A DNA stretch of 10,298 nucleotides from JALOAP01 sp964632355 (GTDB lineage Bacteria > Chloroflexota > Dehalococcoidia > Tepidiformales > Tepidiformaceae), in the NCBI GenBank assembly GCA_964632355.1, contig CAZWBW010000098.1, positions 1 through 10,298 of the forward strand. The letters are read 5' to 3'. A program made the position numbers and the translations under genes. Shown piece after piece: positions 1 through 6,152 of the stretch (its first letter is position 1; each line of letters begins with the position of its first letter). The notes below the pieces were generated by a model. The model saw only the letters and a list, made by a program, of their open reading frames with translations, searched no databases and was not told the DNA's origin.

Positions 1-770
<770 letters not shown>

Positions 771-790
771 GAAGTTACCCGGCAGGAATT

Positions 791-807
791 GAAGGAGTGA
801 TTCCTTC
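791..807 (-). repeat. small hairpin in uvrA 5' leader
   Basis: On the plus strand GAAGGA (791-796) and TCCTTC (802-807) are perfect inverse complements separated by 5 nt. In the uvrA mRNA this gives GAAGGA-AUCAC-UCCUUC, ending about 20 nt before the GTG start. The 5' arm is the only purine-rich, SD-like string upstream of uvrA, and the hairpin would bury it. The stem is only six pairs, so it may have no function. Confidence 0.35.
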
Positions 808-808
808 G

Positions 809-845
809 AGTGTAACGGGCTGATCTACAGCCGTCTGTCAGGCTA
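809..845 (-). promoter_or_regulatory. weak promoter candidates for uvrA
   Basis: Two minus-strand hexamers fit the -10 pattern TAnnnT: TACACT (814-809) and TAGCCT (845-840). For TAGCCT, a -35 at 17-nt spacing would fall at 868-863, inside the SOS palindrome, which is the usual geometry of LexA repression. No good TTGACA-like -35 is visible for either; CTGACA (841-836) is 21 nt from TACACT, which is too far. This is pattern reading only. Confidence 0.25.
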
Positions 846-851
846 GCACTT

Positions 852-869
852 CTAGAACGCCTGTTCTAG
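852..869. promoter_or_regulatory. SOS box (LexA operator) upstream of uvrA
   Basis: CTAGAACGCCTGTTCTAG is a perfect palindrome with 7-nt arms (852-858 and 863-869) and a 4-nt spacer. Its core is GAAC-N4-GTTC, the core of the LexA/DinR operator of Gram-positive bacteria (Cheo box), and not the proteobacterial CTGT-N8-ACAG. It lies 82-99 nt upstream of the uvrA start, and uvrA is a classical SOS gene. It begins 20 nt past the stop of the preceding ATPase gene. A weak terminator hairpin is the alternative, but no T-run follows on either strand. Confidence 0.75.
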
Positions 870-888
870 GCAGTCGGCGAAGCCCTGG

Positions 889-1818
889 TCAATTGCGGCG
901 CCGGTGGGGCGGGGCCCAACGCGAGATGTCGTCTTCGGGTTCGGGCTCGGGTTCCCCCGGCGGTGGCTGGTCGGGCGGGGGTTCGGCCGCGGGTTCGGAT
1001 TCGACGGTTTCTGAGCCGTTGGCCGGGCGCGCGAACTGGGAGAGGTCGGCGCCGACGAGCGAGGAGAGCCGGACTTCGGCGCCGGCCTCGAAGGGGCTGC
1101 GGGCTTTCGCCTGCACGTGCTTCCAAACCTCGCCGCGGTGGCCGGTGACAAGCCGGCCATCCGCCAGTTCTTCGACCCGGTCGGCCATCTCCATGACGAG
1201 GCGGTCGTGGGTGCAGGTGATGACGGTGATGCCTTCGCTGCGGGCGAGATCGCGCAGGAGGCCGAAGACGATGGACGCGGTGGCGGAGTCGAGTTCGCCG
1301 GTTGGTTCGTCGGCGAGAAGGAGGACGGGGTCGATGGCAATTGCACGGGCGATGGCGACGCGCTGTTGTTCGCCGCCGGAGAGCTCGTAGGGGCGGTGGT
1401 GGGCGCGCCGCGCGAGGCCAACAAGTTCCAGGGCCCGCCGGGCGCGTTCGGCGCGCTCGCGGTTGCTGTAGCCGGCAATGCGCAGCGGGAGCTCGACGTT
1501 TTCGTGCGCCGAAAGCAGGGGCAGGAGTCCGAACGACTGGAACACGAAGCCGAGCTTGTGCCGCCGGAGGTGGGTGAGCTCTTTCTCGGACATGGTGTCG
1601 ACGCGCTGGCCGTCGATTTCGATTTCGCCGCCGGTCGGGCGGTCGAGGCCGCCGATGAGGTTCAGGAGCGTCGTCTTGCCGGAGCCGGAGCGGCCGATGA
1701 GCGCGAGGAATTCGCCGGGAGCGACGGACATGGAGACGTCGCGGACGGCCCAGACGTCTTCCCCGGAAAGGTGAAACATGCGCGAGACGTTGCGGACTTC
1801 GACGGACGCGCCACCCAT
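889..1818 (-). CDS. ABC transporter ATP-binding protein A2 (MacB/LolD-type)
   Basis: This 309-aa cytoplasmic ATPase powers an FtsX/MacB-type (ABC3) permease. All nucleotide-binding motifs are intact: Walker A GRSGSGKTT (42-50), Q-loop FVFQSFGLLP (Q94), signature LSGGEQQRVAIARA (146-159), Walker B VLLLADEPTGELDS (165-178) and H-loop TCTHD (H204). The LNLIGGLDRPTGGEI and DEPTGELDS stretches are typical of the MacB/LolD subfamily. The usual domain ends near residue 228. About 80 extra residues follow: a stretch of unknown fold (about 230-265), then a low-complexity acidic Pro/Glu tail (about 270-296, several EP repeats) ending in the basic PPHRRRN. The ATG at 1818 overlaps the upstream TGA by one base (TGATG) and has a perfect AGGAGG seven bases away, so the start is secure. 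It is the last gene of the permease-ATPase-ATPase operon. It is a paralogue of A1, with which it probably forms the ATP-binding pair (inference). The substrate cannot be told. Confidence 0.96.
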   Translation of the reverse strand: MGGASVEVRNVSRMFHLSGEDVWAVRDVSMSVAPGEFLALIGRSGSGKTTLLNLIGGLDRPTGGEIEIDGQRVDTMSEKELTHLRRHKLGFVFQSFGLLPLLSAHENVELPLRIAGYSNRERAERARRALELVGLARRAHHRPYELSGGEQQRVAIARAIAIDPVLLLADEPTGELDSATASIVFGLLRDLARSEGITVITCTHDRLVMEMADRVEELADGRLVTGHRGEVWKHVQAKARSPFEAGAEVRLSSLVGADLSQFARPANGSETVESEPAAEPPPDQPPPGEPEPEPEDDISRWAPPHRRRN

Positions 1819-2726
1819 CAGCGGTCCTCCTGGCGTGCGGCTTCGGGCAGCACTTCGAGGCGCCCTTCGCCCATCAGCACGCGGGCGCGATCGCGGATGC
1901 TGAGGCGCTCGAGCATCTCCCGGGGAATCTGCAGGCGGCCGGCAGCATCGACGAGCACGTACTCGTCGTGGACGACCTCGGCCTGGTTCCCCTGGCGGCG
2001 CACACGGCGAAAGATTTCGGAGCTCGTTCGGCCATCGCGGATGGCAACAACGCGGTCGACGCGGGCGGCGATGTCGGGGTCGTGGGTAACGATGATGATG
2101 GTCGTGCCGAGGTTTCGGTTGAGCTCGCCGAAGAGTTCGAAGATCTCGCTGGCAGCGACGGAGTCGAGTTCGCCGGTAGGTTCGTCGGCGAGCAGGAGCG
2201 GCGGGTTGTTCGCGAGCGCGACGGCGATGGAGACGCGCTGCTGTTCGCCACCGGAGAGCTGGGGCGGCCGGTGGTGAAGACGGTGCTGCAGGTGGACGGC
2301 TTCGAGCAGCGCAATGGCGCGTTCGCGGGCCTCGCGTTTGTTCACGCCGGCGAGGATCATCGGGACCTCGACGTTCTGGACGGCATCGAGGTAGGGCACG
2401 AGGTTCCGGGCGGTCTGTTGCCAGACGAAGCCAACCTTGCTGCGGCGGTACTCGACCATGTCCTGGCGGGACATCGTGAGGAGGTCCTGGCCACCGACGT
2501 AGGCGCGCCCGGCGCTGGGGACATCGAGGCCGGCGAGGATGTTGAGCAGCGTGGTCTTGCCGGACCCGGAGGCGCCGACGATCGCCATGAACTCGCCGCG
2601 GCGGACCTTGAGGTCGAGGCCGCGAAGGGCGACGACTTCGAGGTCGGCGAGTTTGTGGATTTTGAACAGGTCCTCGCAGCGGATGTAGACGTCGGATTCG
2701 TGTTCGAAGCGTTCGATCGCAGTCAT
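1818..2726 (-). CDS. ABC transporter ATP-binding protein A1 with AbrB-like C-terminal tail
   Basis: This 302-aa cytoplasmic ATPase is of the MacB/LolD type. Walker A is GASGSGKTT (51-59), the Q-loop VWQQTARN (about 101-108), the signature LSGGEQQRVSIAVAL (157-171), Walker B LLLADEPTGELDS (177-189) and the H-loop VTHD (H215), so it should be catalytically competent. After a basic linker (RRVRRQGNQAE, about 240-250) comes a roughly 43-residue module (253-295) containing VDAAGRLQIPREMLERLS and ending RARVLMGEGRLEVLPE. The AGR-x-x-IP-x-E core and the final beta-strand resemble SpoVT/AbrB swapped-hairpin domains. The family resemblance is a reading by eye; the role is unknown. A DNA-binding role or a dimerisation role are both conceivable, and similar tails may occur on actinobacterial FtsX-linked ATPases. 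The ATG at 2726 overlaps the permease TGA by four bases (ATGA), so expression is coupled to P1; no strong SD is visible inside the P1 end. Confidence 0.96.
   Translation of the reverse strand: MTAIERFEHESDVYIRCEDLFKIHKLADLEVVALRGLDLKVRRGEFMAIVGASGSGKTTLLNILAGLDVPSAGRAYVGGQDLLTMSRQDMVEYRRSKVGFVWQQTARNLVPYLDAVQNVEVPMILAGVNKREARERAIALLEAVHLQHRLHHRPPQLSGGEQQRVSIAVALANNPPLLLADEPTGELDSVAASEIFELFGELNRNLGTTIIIVTHDPDIAARVDRVVAIRDGRTSSEIFRRVRRQGNQAEVVHDEYVLVDAAGRLQIPREMLERLSIRDRARVLMGEGRLEVLPEAARQEDR
1826..1831 (-). promoter_or_regulatory. ribosome binding site for ATPase A2
   Basis: Plus-strand CCTCCT reads AGGAGG on the coding strand, seven bases before the ATG at 1818. It lies inside the last codons of A1 and fixes the A2 start. 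With the TGATG overlap it indicates translational coupling of the two ATPases. Confidence 0.85.
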
Positions 2727-5700
2727 AGTTCGCCCATCCGGAGTGCCCGGCCCACAGCCACACGGGAGTAGAGCGTAATCAGCGCGAGGACGGTCGTGGC
2801 GATCACGATGCCGAGCAGGGTATACACCGTAAGAGCCGCCTGCCAGCTAACGCTCGAAATGAGCGGCGGAAGGGGGTCTTCGCCGCGTTCGGTGAGGCCC
2901 ATGTAGCTAATCATGAGGCGGCTGAGGGGGAACCCGAGGAGCGTCCCGGCGGCGATGCCGGAACCGACGACGAAGAGCTGTTCGAACGAGACGACGCCGA
3001 GGAGCTGGCGGCCGGAGAGGCCCATGGTCCGCAGGATGGCGAATTCGACCGAGCGGGCGCGGGCGCTGATGCCGGAGTAGATCACGAAGCCGAGACCGCT
3101 GAGCAGCAGGACCGTCGCGAACGAGAGGAAGAGGATGCCCTCCCAGCTGGCAGCCACGAGCGGGTCGCTCCGCTGTTCGGCGAGGATGGCCTCGCGCTCG
3201 AAGATGGCCTCGGTGCGAAGGCCTGCCTCATCGAGGGATTCGCGGGTGAACCCGCCACGCCCGGGTCCAAGCCAGGCTTCGTTCGGATAGGCGGGGGTGC
3301 CGATCGCCGGGAGCCGTGCCGCACGCGAGCGAACCGCTTCGAGCTCCGCGACGAAGAAATGGTCCCCTTCGTCGGGGTCGAAGGTGGGGAAGAGTTCGAA
3401 GCTGCCGGCGATGCGGACGTCGACGTACTGGCGATTCACGAACAGCACGAATTCGTCGCCTACGTCCCGGTTGTGGGCGTCGAGGAATTGCTTGTTCACG
3501 AGCACGGGAAGCGGGGCGCTATCTCCAGAGGCGCGGAGGCCGACGATGGGAGAAGACCCGGGACCCCGGATGAACGAGAGCCGGATGGCGTGGCCGGCGG
3601 GGTGACCTTCCGGGACATGGTTGAAGGCGCCGGGGTTGCCCTGCAGGGTCGCGCCACGAAGGAGTTCGTAGCGGGCTGGGTCGTCGAATGTCTCGACGAG
3701 TTGGAGGTCAGAGAGCTCGGCGTCGCCGCGGGCCGGGAGTTCGACACTTGAGATCACAACCGGACCGAGCAGGGCTTCGTAGCTTTCGACGATGCGGGGC
3801 CCACCGCCGCCGAGTTGGAGGTAGATGGCGTCGAGCACCGCAGGGTCGGCGGCGGACGGCACCGGGTCGAGGGCGGCGGCGTAGAGCGTCCAGTCGCCAT
3901 CGGTGGCGGTGGGGCGGAGACGGTATTCGTGGAAGGCGCCGGATTCGGTGCGCAGGCGAACGCCAGCCTGCAGCCCAGAGCCGGACACCTCGGGGAGGAT
4001 GGCCCAAACGCCAAGCGTGCGGGCGCCCGGCGGGATGGCCGCGGGCGGGACGGGGGACGGTTCGGGCTCGTAGCGGATGGCGTCGAGGAGGGAGTCAAGG
4101 GAGCGGGAGGCGAAGTCGCCGCGCCAGAAGGCGATTTCGCGGAAGTCGTCGAGCTCGAGGCCGAGGAGCTGGACATCTTCGGAGTGGAGGCGGCCTTCGC
4201 TGTAGTAGCCCGGGATGCGAACTGCGGCGGCGACCTGGCGGTCGCCGGCGACGCGCGTCACTTCGGATTCGAAGGCGCGGGGCGGTAGGTCGGACGGCTG
4301 GCGGATGTCGGCGAAGCGAACATCGGAGCCGGCGCGGTACGCAGCACGGTCTTCGTAGCCGTTTTCGAGCGTGGAGCGAAACCCGGCGGCGAACATGCCG
4401 ACGGCGGTGGTCAGGAGGAGCAGCAGGATGAGGCGGCTGTGGTGCATCGGCGCGCGTGCCATGCGGGTGAGGCCGAGCGCGAGAGTCGCGCCCCGGGTCT
4501 TCGACACCAGCCAGAGGACAGCGCGAAGGACGAGCGGGAAGAGCCGCAGGAACACGAGCGCGACGGTGAGCATGAAGAGCGAGGGCGTGGCAAGGAGGAG
4601 CGGATCGGCGGAGAGGTCTCCGAAGACGCTTTCGGTGACGAATGAGCCGCGCTGGCGGAGTTGGTAGAAGGCGAACGCACCAATGCCCAGGAGAACGAGG
4701 TCGAGGTAGTAGCGCATGAACGCGGACTGTTGCGGCGGGCGGGAGATGAGCTGCTTCTGCTGCGCAACGGTGTGCCGGGTGGCGCGATAGGCGGGCCAGA
4801 GGAGCGCGCCATAAGCCAGGACCGCGCCGAGTGCCGCCATGCCGAACGCCCACGGGCTGATCCCGACTTCGAGGAGTTCGCCGCCACTGAGGTCGTTGAA
4901 CGGCGGCGTGAGTCCGAGAAGCATGATGGCCAACGCCGCGAGCGGAGGACCGAGCAGCGTCGCGATGAGAGCGATCCCGGCGCCTTCGAGTGCGAACACA
5001 CCGAGGACCTGGACGTCGCTGGCGCCGCGGCTCTTCATCAGCGCGATTTCGCCCGACTGCCGTTCGACCACGGCGGTGGAGACCATCACGAGGTAGAAGA
5101 GGGCGATGGCGACCACCTGCACCATGAGGGCGAAGAGCGGAAGGCGCGTGAAGAAAAGCTGCTCACGGTAGCGAGAGAGGATGTCGTCGAGCCCGGTGTC
5201 GAGGTAGGAGAACTGCAGCGTCGAACGAACGGCACCTTCGAGCCCACGGATCCGGTCTTCGACGCTGCGGGCGTTCTGGTTGTCGATACGGCCGATATCG
5301 ACGAAGGCGTAGGTCTCGAACGAGCCGTCGAGGTCGGGGAGGTAGGTCGCGAGGCCGCCGGTGAGCGAGGATTCGGGGACGAAAAACGGGTAGGTGGGCC
5401 ACGAGGGCGTATCGACCCGGAAGCGGTCGGTGCGGCCGAACCAGTAGGCGTCGTCGGGGTTCTTCGGCGCGACGAGGCCGACGACGGTGACCCTGACGGG
5501 CTTCTCCGGGCGCCAGTGCGGATAGAGCGTGAAGGTGTCGCCGACGGCGATGCCGTGCTGTTCGGCGGCTGCGGTGCCGGCCCAGACTTCGATGAGCGGC
5601 GGCTGGTTCGGGTCAGCGGCCGCGAGCGGGGTGGGTTCGCGACCTTCAACGAGGTCGACGTGGTCTTCGAGGCGGTCGGCGAACTGGAGGTGCGCGCGAG

Positions 5701-6076
5701 GGCGGTCCTCGTTCGTGGGCAGCGGCGCACCCCCGGGCGCGAGGTAGAAGGTGGAGGTGCGCCCGTAGCGGACGACATCGGTGACGATGTCGCCGGCGTG
5801 CGCCTGGATAAGACCGTCGGTGGTCGAACGCCGGGTGGTGAAGGCGGCGCCCGCGAAGTCGGCATTCGAGCTGGCGATGAGGAGGTCGGTCTCGCGGTCG
5901 GGGCGCGATTCGAGCGCGTACTTGAGGCCGAGGTCGCGGATGGCGTCGGAATAGATGACGACGCAGGCCATGAGGCCGGCAGAGACGAGCGCACCGGCCG
6001 TCATGGCCGCGAACAGACGGCCATGCCCGGCGCTTCGCTGCGCGACCATGCGGAGGATAGACCCGAACTGCGGCAT
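2723..6076 (-). CDS. FtsX/MacB-like ABC permease P1 (1117 aa)
   Basis: This is the integral membrane subunit of an ABC3-type exporter or envelope remodelling system. About ten membrane helices are visible: one near the N-terminus (21-44); a first FtsX-type triplet (310-335, 357-389, 407-429) with the hinge motif VVERQSGEIALMKSRGAS (about 336-353); three more (456-473, 493-515, 547-566) around DPLLLATPSL; and a second FtsX triplet (978-1001, 1030-1058, 1079-1102) with SVEFAILRTMGLSGRQLL (about 1009-1026). Large outer domains occupy 45-305 and 570-975. Inside the second, residues about 686-850 look like a beta-sandwich of carbohydrate-binding type, with strands such as GLQAGVRLRTESG, a DGDWTLY turn and VETFDDPARYELL. 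The ATG at 6076 was chosen because AAAGGG lies seven bases before it and the first 51 residues align gaplessly with P2; Met10 is the alternative start. It is the first gene of the operon, overlapping A1 by four bases. P2 is its divergent paralogue and probable partner (inference). Substrate unknown. Confidence 0.93.
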   Translation of the reverse strand: MPQFGSILRMVAQRSAGHGRLFAAMTAGALVSAGLMACVVIYSDAIRDLGLKYALESRPDRETDLLIASSNADFAGAAFTTRRSTTDGLIQAHAGDIVTDVVRYGRTSTFYLAPGGAPLPTNEDRPRAHLQFADRLEDHVDLVEGREPTPLAAADPNQPPLIEVWAGTAAAEQHGIAVGDTFTLYPHWRPEKPVRVTVVGLVAPKNPDDAYWFGRTDRFRVDTPSWPTYPFFVPESSLTGGLATYLPDLDGSFETYAFVDIGRIDNQNARSVEDRIRGLEGAVRSTLQFSYLDTGLDDILSRYREQLFFTRLPLFALMVQVVAIALFYLVMVSTAVVERQSGEIALMKSRGASDVQVLGVFALEGAGIALIATLLGPPLAALAIMLLGLTPPFNDLSGGELLEVGISPWAFGMAALGAVLAYGALLWPAYRATRHTVAQQKQLISRPPQQSAFMRYYLDLVLLGIGAFAFYQLRQRGSFVTESVFGDLSADPLLLATPSLFMLTVALVFLRLFPLVLRAVLWLVSKTRGATLALGLTRMARAPMHHSRLILLLLLTTAVGMFAAGFRSTLENGYEDRAAYRAGSDVRFADIRQPSDLPPRAFESEVTRVAGDRQVAAAVRIPGYYSEGRLHSEDVQLLGLELDDFREIAFWRGDFASRSLDSLLDAIRYEPEPSPVPPAAIPPGARTLGVWAILPEVSGSGLQAGVRLRTESGAFHEYRLRPTATDGDWTLYAAALDPVPSAADPAVLDAIYLQLGGGGPRIVESYEALLGPVVISSVELPARGDAELSDLQLVETFDDPARYELLRGATLQGNPGAFNHVPEGHPAGHAIRLSFIRGPGSSPIVGLRASGDSAPLPVLVNKQFLDAHNRDVGDEFVLFVNRQYVDVRIAGSFELFPTFDPDEGDHFFVAELEAVRSRAARLPAIGTPAYPNEAWLGPGRGGFTRESLDEAGLRTEAIFEREAILAEQRSDPLVAASWEGILFLSFATVLLLSGLGFVIYSGISARARSVEFAILRTMGLSGRQLLGVVSFEQLFVVGSGIAAGTLLGFPLSRLMISYMGLTERGEDPLPPLISSVSWQAALTVYTLLGIVIATTVLALITLYSRVAVGRALRMGEL

Positions 6077-6083
6077 TCCCTCG

Positions 6084-6089
6084 CCCTTT
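6084..6089 (-). promoter_or_regulatory. ribosome binding site for permease P1
   Basis: Plus-strand CCCTTT reads AAAGGG on the coding strand, seven bases before the ATG at 6076. A second purine run (GAGGGA) abuts the ATG but is too close to act. The site supports ATG 6076 over the internal Met10. Confidence 0.6.
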
Positions 6090-6101
6090 CGCCGACGCCT
6101 C

Positions 6102-6131
6102 AGCCTACCCGAACGTGGTTCGGCGGGGCAA
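6102..6131 (-). promoter_or_regulatory. promoter candidate for the P1-A1-A2 operon
   Basis: Read on the minus strand, TTGCCC (6131-6126) and TAGGCT (6107-6102) are 18 nt apart and match the -35 TTGnnn and -10 TAnnnT patterns. A start near 6095 would leave a leader of about 19-20 nt containing the AAAGGG ribosome site. It overlaps the opposing promoter of P2. Confidence 0.5.
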
Positions 6132-6144
6132 AAGCCGGTAGGCT
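6116..6144 (+). promoter_or_regulatory. promoter candidate for permease P2
   Basis: TAGGCT (6139-6144) is identical to the -10 proposed for P1 and lies eight bases before the GTG at 6153. Transcription would therefore begin at or next to the start codon and give a leaderless mRNA. The -35 position (TGGTTC, 6116-6121, 17 nt away) matches poorly. Confidence 0.4.
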
Positions 6145-6152
6145 ACCGCGCC

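Larger units (their letters stand above)
6102..6144. repeat. nested inverted repeats in the divergent intergenic region
   Basis: AGCCTACC (6102-6109) and GGTAGGCT (6137-6144) are perfect inverse complements 27 nt apart. Within the interval, CCGAAC (6109-6114) and GTTCGG (6118-6123) form a second perfect dyad around GTG. The outer arms contain the two -10 candidates in mirror image. The inner dyad touches the P1 -10 and covers the weak -35 region of P2, which is a natural place for a shared operator. No regulator gene is in the window. Confidence 0.6.

Noticed and set aside
852..869. The uvrA palindrome as an intrinsic terminator of the exporter operon
   Set aside because: The stem is moderate in GC, with only a four-base loop and no T-tract on the minus strand; the SOS-box match is far more specific.
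1819..2763. Upstream extension of the A2 reading frame to about 2763
   Set aside because: The extra 315 residues are an Arg/Pro-rich out-of-frame reading of A1; the AGGAGG plus ATG at 1818 gives the true start.
1117..2771. Long plus-strand open frames opposite the two ATPases
   Set aside because: High GC keeps antisense frames open. Both ATPases have all their motifs on the minus strand, and the plus frames show none.
6109..6123. CCGAACGTGGTTCGG as a second SOS box
   Set aside because: The half-sites match, but the spacer is 3 nt instead of 4 and transporters are not usual SOS genes; kept only as a possible operator for another regulator.
5955..6152. N-terminal extension of P2 from ATG 5955
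   Set aside because: It would overlap the P1 start and add 66 residues with no match to the paralogue; GTG 6153 aligns exactly with P1 Met1.
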